This document shows, piece after piece, positions 1-5,621 of a DNA stretch of 17,915 nt (position 1 is the stretch's first letter; every line of letters begins with the position of its first letter). The notes beneath the pieces are model-generated. The model made no database searches. It had not been told where the DNA came from and saw only the letters and a program-made list of their open reading frames with translations. This DNA is from Alphaproteobacteria bacterium (lineage in GTDB: Bacteria > Pseudomonadota > Alphaproteobacteria > RS24): assembly GCA_022428185.1 (NCBI GenBank), contig JAKMCZ010000124.1:1-17915 (forward strand). The letters are read 5' to 3'. A program made the position numbers and the translations under genes.

Positions 1-61
1 GCCCTGAGCGGGGACTTTCTTGTTTCTTGGCGGAGACTGGTTTTTGTTGTTTTTCCCGCAC
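1..61 (-). CDS. Possible N-terminus of RadC, truncated by the window edge
   Basis: An open minus-strand frame starts just after the map stop and runs off the window. A GTG at 59-61 has a GGGAGA Shine-Dalgarno five bases upstream and reads MREKQQKPVSAKKQESPRSG. A competing ATG at 64-66 (MECGKNNK...) is also open but lies directly against the GGGAGA with no spacer, so I prefer the GTG. Only about 20 residues are visible. They are polar and low-complexity, with no diagnostic motif. The suggestion of RadC (JAB-domain protein annotated for DNA repair) rests only on the map-radC adjacency common in Alphaproteobacteria. It would be co-transcribed with map. The existence of a gene here is fairly likely; its identity is a guess from context. 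Confidence 0.35.
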   Translation of the reverse strand, partial: MREKQQKPVSAKKQESPRSG

Positions 62-71
62 TCCATTCTCC

Positions 72-902
72 CTAGCCGGACGGATTTTTATGCGGCGTAT
101 CACTGCCGGTCAGGGATTTTGTGAAAATCTCGCTGCCATTGGCTGTGATGCCAATCGAATGTTCATATTGCGCCGACAAGGTGCGGTCACGTGTCACCGC
201 TGTCCAGCCATCGCCCAGAATTTTGACCGCCGGTTTGCCTAGATTGAGCATAGGCTCAATTGTGAAAAACATGCCCTCGCGCAATGTCAGCCCTTCGCCC
301 GGACGGCCATAATGCAAAATGTTGGGCGTATCGTGGAAAATTCGGCCGAGGCCGTGACCACAAAAGTCGCGCACAATAGCCAAGCGTTGTGTCTCAGCAT
401 AGGACTGAATGGCGTGGCCTATATCGCCCAAAGTGGCACCCGGACGCGCTGCCTCAATGCCCTGCATCATCGCCTCATAAGTAGTGTCCATCAGCTTTTG
501 TGCTTTCACCGAGGTTTTGCCCAGCGCATACATGCGACTATGGTCGCCATGCCAGCCCTCATGATACAGCGTCACATCGACATTCATCACATCGCCTTCG
601 CGCAAGGCTTTGTCGCCCGGAATACCATGACAAACCACGTGATTTATGGAGGTGCAGATGGATTTAATAAAGCCGCGATAGTTAAGCGGGGCGGGAACTG
701 CCCCTAAATCGCGAATAATCTCGACCGCCTTGGCATCTAGAAAACCGGTGGTAACACCGGGCTTTACGAATTCACCCAGCAGGTCGAGCGTTTGCGCTGC
801 CATGCGACCCACCATGCGCATGCCGGCGAAATCAGCTTCGCTGTGGATTTTAATCTGGCCGGTATTTTTCAACGGCGCGCGTTGGGCATCGATAAAGTTC
901 AT
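72..902 (-). CDS. map: Type I methionine aminopeptidase
   Basis: Cytosolic metalloenzyme that removes the initiator methionine from nascent proteins. The 276-residue protein has the complete pita-bread active site. His92 in the CHGIP motif is the substrate-binding histidine. The metal ligands are Asp109 (NVDVT), Asp120 (HGDHS), His183 (CGHGLG), Glu216 (TIEPM) and Glu247 (QYEHS). Spacing matches E. coli MetAP, apart from a one-residue deletion after the HGIP loop. An extension of about 12 residues precedes the core; the ATG at 900-902 is used because no better-placed ATG lies inside. The Shine-Dalgarno is weak (GTGAGA). The gene is divergent from the CinA-like gene across a 118-base gap and is followed at once by the putative radC. 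Nothing is missing. Confidence 0.96.
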   Translation of the reverse strand: MNFIDAQRAPLKNTGQIKIHSEADFAGMRMVGRMAAQTLDLLGEFVKPGVTTGFLDAKAVEIIRDLGAVPAPLNYRGFIKSICTSINHVVCHGIPGDKALREGDVMNVDVTLYHEGWHGDHSRMYALGKTSVKAQKLMDTTYEAMMQGIEAARPGATLGDIGHAIQSYAETQRLAIVRDFCGHGLGRIFHDTPNILHYGRPGEGLTLREGMFFTIEPMLNLGKPAVKILGDGWTAVTRDRTLSAQYEHSIGITANGSEIFTKSLTGSDTPHKNPSG

Positions 903-957
903 TATTGTCTCACTCGCCGTGTTTTATCACATCGGCACGGGCGCTGTCGACAAGAGT

Positions 958-983
958 GCCACATCTAGTGCTTGTCATGTGGC
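958..983. promoter_or_regulatory. Inverted repeat in the map/CinA-like divergent gap
   Basis: GCCACAT at 958-964 and ATGTGGC at 977-983 form a perfect 7-base inverted repeat separated by 12 bases. It lies in the 118-base gap between divergent map (start 902) and the CinA-domain gene (start 1021). The geometry fits a dimeric regulator operator, but it could equally be a chance hairpin. I could not place a convincing -35/-10 pair around it. A GAAGGAAG Shine-Dalgarno for the downstream gene lies further on, near 1008-1015. Confidence 0.25.
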
Positions 984-1020
984 GCTTGGGCGCTAAATTG
1001 CGCCGCAGAAGGAAGACTTA

Positions 1021-1803
1021 ATGACAGACAGCAAACAAATTACCGCCGCCATGCTGATTATCGGCAATGAGGTTTTATCAGGCCGCACGCAAGACAAGAA
1101 CCTTGCCTTTGTCGGCAATGCGTTGGGCGAGATTGGCATTGATATGAAAGAAGTTCGGATTGTGCCCGATGAGGAAGACGAGATTGTCGGGGCGGTTAAT
1201 GCGTTGCGTGAGAAATATACTTATGTCTTCACCTCGGGCGGTATCGGCCCGACGCATGACGATATCACCGCCGATTGCATCGCCAATGCTTTTGGCGTGA
1301 AGCTGGAAATGCATCCTTTGGCGACGCAATTGCTGGAGGCACATTATGAAGCCCAAGGCATTGAGTTTAACGCGGCGCGCGCGCGCATGGCGCGAATTCC
1401 CGACGGTGCCAGCCTGATTGACAATCCGGTATCGACGGCACCCGGATTTTGCATCGGCAATGTGCATGTGATGGCCGGTGTGCCGAAAATCATGCAGGCG
1501 ATGATGGAGAATATTTTACCGACATTAGAGGGTGGTGAAAAACTTTCTTCTGTCACCATTACCGCGCAAGTGCCTGAAGGGTCTATCGCGTCGGCGATGG
1601 AACAATTGCAGGGTGAATATCCCGACGTCAATATCGGGCTTTATCCGTTTTACGGGGCTGACGGGGCAGGCGTTAGCGTGGTGGCGCGCGGACGCGATAT
1701 CGCCGCTTTGGCTGACGTAGAAGCGGCGGTGAAGCAACAATTTAGCGATATGGGCATGGCGTTGATAGAGCGCCCGTCCCCGGCCGCGTTCTTGAAGGGT
1801 TAA
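1021..1803 (+). CDS. CinA N-terminal-type / MoaB-Mog fold molybdopterin-binding protein
   Basis: 260-residue member of the COG1058 family. The MoaB/Mog fold is shown by GNEVLSGRTQDKN (about residues 15-27) and the diagnostic TSGGIGPTHDDIT (about 71-83), the pterin/nucleotide-binding loop of the family. Full-length CinA proteins (about 400 residues) carry a C-terminal nicotinamide-nucleotide amidase domain. Here the protein ends after the MoaB-like domain and a short alpha/beta tail, so PncC-type deamidase activity is not expected. The usual database name 'competence/damage-inducible protein A' should not be read as a function. Its position beside map is common in Alphaproteobacteria. The start ATG has GAAGGAAG upstream. 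It may be a pyrophosphatase acting on damaged nucleotides or NAD, as reported for some CinA proteins, but that is inference. Confidence 0.88.
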   Translation: MTDSKQITAAMLIIGNEVLSGRTQDKNLAFVGNALGEIGIDMKEVRIVPDEEDEIVGAVNALREKYTYVFTSGGIGPTHDDITADCIANAFGVKLEMHPLATQLLEAHYEAQGIEFNAARARMARIPDGASLIDNPVSTAPGFCIGNVHVMAGVPKIMQAMMENILPTLEGGEKLSSVTITAQVPEGSIASAMEQLQGEYPDVNIGLYPFYGADGAGVSVVARGRDIAALADVEAAVKQQFSDMGMALIERPSPAAFLKG

Positions 1804-1875
1804 ACCTTACAAAAATTTTACTATTATTTTGCTGCGGTTTTGCGCATTGTATCTTCACCAATTAGGGAGGTTCTT

Positions 1876-2121
1876 ATGAAAAAAACTGTTTCTGCTCTGG
1901 CCGTAGCTGCCATGTTCGCTCTGCCGAATGCCGCTGTTGCCTTGAATTCAAGCTTTGACGCCATGTCACAATCGGGCAACCACAAATTTTATGTGTGGTG
2001 CACCGGTAAAAATGACTACAGCGCCACACAAGCTGGCGACAATGCAAAAGCCGCACAAGCTGCTGTTGCATCGAAAGCCGGCAGCAAGTGCTGGCCTGTA
2101 TGGCAAGGTATGGAAAACTAG
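1876..2121 (+). CDS. Small secreted protein with two cysteines, unknown function
   Basis: 81-residue protein. The start is fixed by AGGGAGG at 1864-1870, five bases before the ATG at 1876. A typical Sec signal peptide occupies residues 1-22 (MKK, hydrophobic core, cleavage after AVA). The mature part of about 59 residues contains exactly two cysteines, in YVWCTGK (Cys42) and SKCWPVW (Cys72), suggesting one periplasmic disulfide. An Ala/Lys-rich stretch (about residues 55-70) is probably helical. I do not recognise a family. It has its own good ribosome-binding site and is followed within 60 bases by a strong terminator, so it is probably a short monocistronic or cinA-linked transcript. It could be a small periplasmic stress or envelope protein; the sequence does not settle this. 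Confidence 0.75.
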   Translation: MKKTVSALAVAAMFALPNAAVALNSSFDAMSQSGNHKFYVWCTGKNDYSATQAGDNAKAAQAAVASKAGSKCWPVWQGMEN

Positions 2122-2180
2122 GCTGGCCGGTTAAACCGGAAAGCCACTCTGGAATTCAGAGGTTTTCGACCTATAATATT

Positions 2181-2209
2181 AAACGGCGGTCCTATGGGCC
2201 GCCGTTTTT
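2181..2209 (+). terminator. Strong Rho-independent terminator
   Basis: The arm AAACGGCGGTCC (2181-2192) pairs with GGGCCGCCGTTT (2196-2207) across a TAT loop: a 12-base-pair stem with one G-U pair, running into a T5 tract. It ends the transcript of the small secreted protein and lies 30 bases before the start of the lipoprotein hydrolase. Confidence 0.9.
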
Positions 2210-2239
2210 CTATGGACGTGCAAAGGTTTTGAGGTGGAA

Positions 2240-3328
2240 ATGAAAATGTCGGCATTGGCAGGTATTGCGCTGGTCTTCGGTTTGGGTGTTCTGCTGTCTG
2301 CGTGCAGCAGCGGCGTTGGGCGTCCTTTAGGTGGCGATGCGCCATATCATCATTTGGAAAACGGTTTTCGTAACCCACCGGACAGTCTTAAACGCTATGT
2401 GCCGGTGCGCCGTCGCCTGCAGTTTCTCGGTCAAGCCATTTGGCGCAATGCGTTTGGCGCGCGGCCGGAAATTCCGACCGAGCATGCCATGGCGCGCAGC
2501 GATGCGCAGGCGCAACTGGCAGCAATGGGCGAGGCCGACTATGTAAGCTGGATTGGTCACGCCACATTTTTGCTGCGGCTGGATGGCGTAACCGTGCTGA
2601 CCGATCCGGTATTTTCGCGCCGCGCCAGCCCGATGTCATTTGCCGGTCCGGCGCGCCTGTTACCGCCCGGATTATTGATTGAAGATTTGCCGCCAATCGA
2701 CGTCGTCGTCATCAGTCATGCGCATTATGACCATTTAGATACGGCGACGCTCGACAAGCTGCCGAACAAGCAGCGCATCACGGCGATTGTGCCGCTTGGT
2801 TTAGGTAAATACTTCAAAGGCTACGGCACTGTGCATGAGGTTGACTGGTATGATGAGATTAGTTTGCCGTCGCTCAAGACCGGTTTCAAATTGACCGCTT
2901 ATCCGGCGGTGCATTGGTCCAATCGCTCGCCGTTTGATGTCAACCGCACGCTTTGGATGAGCTATGGCTTTTCCGCCGGTGGGCGCTCGGTTTATCACAC
3001 CGGTGACACGGAAACCCACCCGTCAATGTTTGCCGATATTGGCGCGCATATGGCGGAAAATCATGGCGGCTGTGATCTCGGGCTGATGAGCATCGGGGCT
3101 TATGCACCGCGTGATTTCATGCAGGGCGCGCATATGGACCCTGAAGGTGGTGTTGATATGGGGCGCGCCATTGGCTGCGCGCGCATGGTGCCGATGCATT
3201 GGGGGACGTTTATTTTGTCCTTTGAGCCGTTCGCTGAACCGCGCGAACGCTTTGTCAAAGCCGCAGGCAATCAATCGCTGGTGATGAAAATCGGGGAAAC
3301 CATGAAAATGCAGGAAATTTCCCGCTGA
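2240..3328 (+). CDS. Lipoprotein metallo-beta-lactamase-fold hydrolase (NAPE-PLD/UlaG-like, COG2220)
   Basis: 362-residue predicted zinc hydrolase. The ATG at 2240 is preferred over a GTG at 2234 because GAGG at 2231-2234 is correctly spaced for it. Residues 1-22 form a lipoprotein signal ending in the lipobox LLSAC, so the protein is predicted to be lipid-anchored at Cys22 in the envelope. The metal-site motif is HAHYDH (His160, His162, Asp164, His165), with further ligands likely at His225 (PAVHWS), Asp256 (HTGDTE) and His320 (VPMHWGTF). SWIGHATFLLRLDG...TDPVFS is typical of the family that includes N-acyl-phosphatidylethanolamine phospholipase D and bacterial relatives. Known relatives cleave phosphodiester, lactone or beta-lactam bonds; the substrate here is unknown. 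A lipid substrate is plausible given the membrane anchor, which is inference. Confidence 0.88.
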   Translation: MKMSALAGIALVFGLGVLLSACSSGVGRPLGGDAPYHHLENGFRNPPDSLKRYVPVRRRLQFLGQAIWRNAFGARPEIPTEHAMARSDAQAQLAAMGEADYVSWIGHATFLLRLDGVTVLTDPVFSRRASPMSFAGPARLLPPGLLIEDLPPIDVVVISHAHYDHLDTATLDKLPNKQRITAIVPLGLGKYFKGYGTVHEVDWYDEISLPSLKTGFKLTAYPAVHWSNRSPFDVNRTLWMSYGFSAGGRSVYHTGDTETHPSMFADIGAHMAENHGGCDLGLMSIGAYAPRDFMQGAHMDPEGGVDMGRAIGCARMVPMHWGTFILSFEPFAEPRERFVKAAGNQSLVMKIGETMKMQEISR

Positions 3329-3368
3329 CCATTTATTAAAGCGTGCTATAGAAAGCGCGTTCTGCGGC

Positions 3369-3456
3369 GGCCTCGTGGTGGAATTGGTAGACACAGCAGA
3401 CTTAAAATCTGCGGCTCGATTAGAGCGTGACGGTTCGAGTCCGTCCGAGGCCACCA
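3369..3456 (+). tRNA. tRNA-Leu (anticodon UAA)
   Basis: The acceptor arm GGCCTCG (3369-3375) pairs perfectly with CGAGGCC (3446-3452), followed by discriminator A and an encoded CCA (3454-3456). The anticodon stem GCAGA/TCTGC encloses the loop CTTAAAA, giving anticodon TAA. The T arm is GACGG-TTCGAGT-CCGTC (3429-3445). The long variable arm containing GGCTCG/AGAGC marks a class II tRNA, consistent with leucine. It is followed 29 bases later by a terminator. Confidence 0.97.
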
Positions 3457-3485
3457 CCTAAAAGCAAAGCTGGAAGCCAAAAATT

Positions 3486-3522
3486 GAGGCCGAGAGATAT
3501 CTCTCTCGACCTCGTTTCTTTT
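3486..3522 (+). terminator. Terminator downstream of tRNA-Leu
   Basis: GAGG-CGAGAGA (3486-3497, with one unpaired C) pairs with TCTCTCG-CCTC (3502-3513, with one opposed A) around a TATC loop, followed by GTTTCTTTT. The stem is nearly symmetrical, but the T-rich tail is on the plus strand, so it mainly ends tRNA transcription. It also lies just beyond the 3' end of the convergent broken barrel gene. Confidence 0.8.
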
Positions 3523-3561
3523 CAATAATTTGTGCCGATTAACGTTGCGACAGATTGCTTC

Positions 3562-4116
3562 CTAAAAACGCCAAATAGGCGCAAAGCTAATCACATCTTG
3601 ATACTCAGACTGAATTGTATAATCGCCACGCAAGCTGAAGTTTTCGGTGATGTGATAATCAAAACCGAAGCCAAAAGCTTCGCCGGAGTCTGAAACCAAA
3701 GAAGAGGAGGTGGTATCACCGGTTGTCTCTAATGCAGTGACTTCAGAGTCTCCAAGCGTAATTTTTCCATAAAGTTCCTAGTTGTTATAATGGCTGGAAA
3801 GAACAATCGAGAAAGTAGTAAATTCTCCCTCGAAATTATGAATGCGGGTGCCGTCGACCGTTAAGTCATCATAGTCAATATCCTGCGTCTCGAATTCGAT
3901 GCGAAGCTCGGGTGACATTCGGTAGCCGATAAGAAAACCCGTGCCATCGCCGTCAATGTCGCCGAAACTCGATTCCACCGTTCGTTGGACCTAAACATAA
4001 CCGACATAGTAGCCTTGCTCGGTGTTTGCGACGGACATCGCATCTTGCGCTTGCGCTAAGCTTGTCAGTGTCAGTAGTGCGCCAATTGCACCAAAGGTTG
4101 TTGTCTTAAAAGACAT
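3562..4116 (-). pseudogene. Outer-membrane beta-barrel protein interrupted by two in-frame TAG codons
   Basis: One reading frame of 184 codons runs from an ATG at 4114-4116 to a terminal TAG at 3562-3564. It is broken only by TAG at codon 42 (3991-3993) and TAG at codon 113 (3778-3780). Everything else looks functional. AGAGGAGG lies eight bases before the ATG, residues 1-23 form a signal peptide ending AQA, and alternating aromatic/polar strands follow (QGYYVGYV, GTGFLIGYRM, TTFSIVLSSHYNN, ELYGKITLG, FGFGFDYHI, NFSLRGDYTI). The C-terminus is IWRF, the terminal-aromatic signal of BAM-assembled barrels. Size fits an 8-strand OmpA/opacity-type porin-like barrel. Both ambers could arise from CAG by C-to-T changes. 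No frameshift is present. Readthrough is possible but unlikely, since several neighbouring genes use TAG as their normal stop. Confidence 0.85.
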
Positions 4117-4167
4117 TGGGATTTCCTCCTCTTATTATTGTGGACAGCACCGATCGCGCCGGGCTGT

Positions 4168-4263
4168 GCTTAATCACTAACGAAAGTAGGAATCCCCGCT
4201 TATTTCCCGAAGGTTTTTTATTTGGCGGGCAACCCGACAAAGGGTTGCCGTTAGTGAATAAGC
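4168..4263. repeat. 96-base branched palindromic element
   Basis: GCTTAATCACTAACG (4168-4182) and CGTTAGTGAATAAGC (4249-4263) are inverted copies with 14 of 15 bases matching. Between them lies a perfect 8-base hairpin, GGCAACCC (4228-4235) with GGGTTGCC (4242-4249), and a weaker CCCGC/GCGGG pairing (4195-4199 with 4225-4229). The element therefore folds as a long stem topped by a branch. It has no credible coding content and no adjacent T-run for a terminator. It sits 50 bases upstream of the broken barrel gene. It could be a small mobile palindromic repeat (MITE or REP-like), a structured leader RNA, or a recombination or replication palindrome. I saw no clear target-site duplication. Confidence 0.6.
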
Positions 4264-4280
4264 AAGAAAAAGATAGGGAA

Positions 4281-4315
4281 TTAGGCGGCGGCTTACAAGC
4301 CGAAATTTTGCCTAA
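4281..4315 (-). terminator. Nested hairpin at the 3' end of the anchored alpha/beta hydrolase gene
   Basis: TTAGGC (4281-4286) pairs with GCCTAA (4310-4315), and inside it CGGCT/AGCCG (4289-4302) makes a second stem. The structure overlaps the TAG stop of the hydrolase. On the minus strand a T-rich stretch (TCTTTTTCTT) follows about ten bases after the outer stem, farther than in a classical terminator. Probably transcript-ending or 3'-protecting; moderate confidence. Confidence 0.4.
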
Positions 4316-5286
4316 AACAAAACGCGGCTGAAAAATTCGCGCATGTCCTTTGCGGTTTGTTGCGGCACTTCTTCATGCGCCAGATGACCGGCTTGCGGGT
4401 ATAGCTTGAGCAGGCTGCCGATGATTTTAGTGTTCATATCAATGCCGTATTTCGGGTCAATCAACCGGTCTTGTGACCCCCAAAGTAGCAAAGTCGGCGG
4501 GTCAACGGCGCGCAAAAGCGGTTGCAGCGATGGCTCTAAATGGCTTTCGGATAAACGTTTTATCGCAGCATCGCGCGTCCCTGCCATGCGCAGCAGATGC
4601 CAATAGCGTGTCACCATTTCATCGGTGATGAATTTCTCCGGCTCGCCGACAACTTCTTCGAGCGCGCTGGCGAGCATAAATTTGGGTGTAAAATAGCGCA
4701 TTAGCGGCAGGGCAATGTTCGAGCGGGTAAGGCCAAAAGCACCGGGCGCTTCGCCGCTTTGGTTGCGGTCCATGCCGCTTGATGAAACCAAGACCAGTGC
4801 ATCGACATCGCGCGGATACATCAGCGCATAGCGCAACGCCACCGCGCCGCCAATCGAATTGCCGACCAGCGTGACGGTCTCAAAATCGTAAAGCTCAATC
4901 ACCTCGCGGGTGAAATTAGTCATCGCGATATTGGAGTAATCTTCTTGCGGGGTCGCGCCGGTCAATCCGTGGCCGGGCAGGTCGAAGCTGATAAGCCGAT
5001 ACTCTTTTTTCAGTTCAGCGACCAGCGGCTCCCAACTATGCAGCGAACTGTAAGCGCCGTGAATAAAAATAAGCGGCGGTTTGCTTTTATCGCCCTCATC
5101 GCGAATATGCGCTTCTGCTCCCGAGGGTAGGAAATAGAAGAATGATTTTTCATTGGCGTAATCGTCAATCAATTCCTGTTTGGTCAAGTCTGTGGCAATC
5201 ATCAGACTGGAAAACAGCAATAATATAACGAGCAGGCCGATAGCGGCCAGTGACGCATAACCAAGACCTTGTAGCAGTCTTCTCAT
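4312..5286 (-). CDS. Membrane-anchored alpha/beta hydrolase
   Basis: 324-residue alpha/beta-hydrolase-fold protein. The only in-frame ATG near the 5' end is at 5284-5286. A TTG further upstream is open but less likely, and no strong Shine-Dalgarno is seen for either. Residues about 8-31 form a hydrophobic helix, so the enzyme is probably tethered to the inner membrane with its catalytic domain outside. The fold is shown by HGAYSSLHSW (oxyanion region, about 76-85), DLPGHGLTG (102-110), nucleophile elbow GNSIGG with Ser144, acid Asp273 (GSQDRLI) and base His301 (AGHLAHEE). The catalytic triad is complete. The substrate is unknown; relatives include esterases, C-C bond hydrolases and haloperoxidase-like enzymes. 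It is transcribed alone or behind the zf-CHCC gene, whose stop lies 58 bases upstream. Confidence 0.88.
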   Translation of the reverse strand: MRRLLQGLGYASLAAIGLLVILLLFSSLMIATDLTKQELIDDYANEKSFFYFLPSGAEAHIRDEGDKSKPPLIFIHGAYSSLHSWEPLVAELKKEYRLISFDLPGHGLTGATPQEDYSNIAMTNFTREVIELYDFETVTLVGNSIGGAVALRYALMYPRDVDALVLVSSSGMDRNQSGEAPGAFGLTRSNIALPLMRYFTPKFMLASALEEVVGEPEKFITDEMVTRYWHLLRMAGTRDAAIKRLSESHLEPSLQPLLRAVDPPTLLLWGSQDRLIDPKYGIDMNTKIIGSLLKLYPQAGHLAHEEVPQQTAKDMREFFSRVLF

Positions 5287-5344
5287 GAGCGATAAATTGC
5301 GTGTGTTCGATGCACATCGCAAGAAAATTCAGCCGTCGGTAAAA

Positions 5345-5533
5345 CTAGCTTTTGTAGCGAAATCGGGTTGAGCAATAGGGACAGACAATCTCGTCTTCGC
5401 TGCCCATGTCGAGATAAATATGTGGGTGGTCAAAGGGCGGCTCGGCACCGATGCACTCAAATTCCTTCACCGACACAAAAATTTCCGATGCCCCATCATT
5501 ATTACTGATTTTCGGAGTCGCTGCTTGTGCCAT
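5345..5533 (-). CDS. Zinc-finger (zf-CHCC) domain protein
   Basis: 62-residue protein of the zf-CHCC family, related to the zinc-binding C-terminal part of the mitochondrial complex I subunit NDUFS6. The zinc site is Cys27 (FECIG), a histidine in DHPHIY (His36 or His38), then Cys51 and Cys54 (CPYC). The conserved block FDHPHIYLDMG...IVCPYCSTRF is complete and ends two residues before the C-terminus. AAGGA precedes the ATG at 5531-5533. In Alphaproteobacteria such small free-standing proteins are common. A role with respiratory complex I is suggested by homology only. Confidence 0.88.
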   Translation of the reverse strand: MAQAATPKISNNDGASEIFVSVKEFECIGAEPPFDHPHIYLDMGSEDEIVCPYCSTRFRYKS

Positions 5534-5549
5534 GACTTTTCCTTGATAT

Positions 5550-5602
5550 GCCGCCTCATATAACTGGCGGCGTTATAGCGGCTTGCTCACATCAGAGCAA
5601 GC
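5550..5602. repeat. Two hairpins between the M20 gene and the zf-CHCC gene
   Basis: GCCGCC (5550-5555) with GGCGGC (5566-5571), and GCTTGCTC (5581-5588) with GAGCAAGC (5595-5602, perfect 8 bp around ACATCA), fill most of the 88-base gap. Neither is followed by a T-run on the minus strand, so they are not classical terminators. They may end or stabilise the M20 operon message, or act in the zf-CHCC leader. Confidence 0.45.
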
Positions 5603-5621
5603 GCACCAATATGCGCCGGCA

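Noticed and set aside
3369..3522. tRNA-Leu as an integration site for a mobile element
   Set aside because: No integrase, no direct repeat of the tRNA 3' end and no phage-like genes follow; the downstream sequence is a terminator and a decayed chromosomal gene.
3562..4116. Genome-wide reassignment of TAG as a sense codon
   Set aside because: At least eight intact genes in this window, including map, cysE, folE and hisI, end at TAG at the expected protein length.
4116..4331. 71-codon plus-strand open frame between the barrel gene and the alpha/beta hydrolase
   Set aside because: It runs through the palindromic element and into the antisense end of the hydrolase; it has no ribosome-binding site, and its sequence is explained by the repeats.
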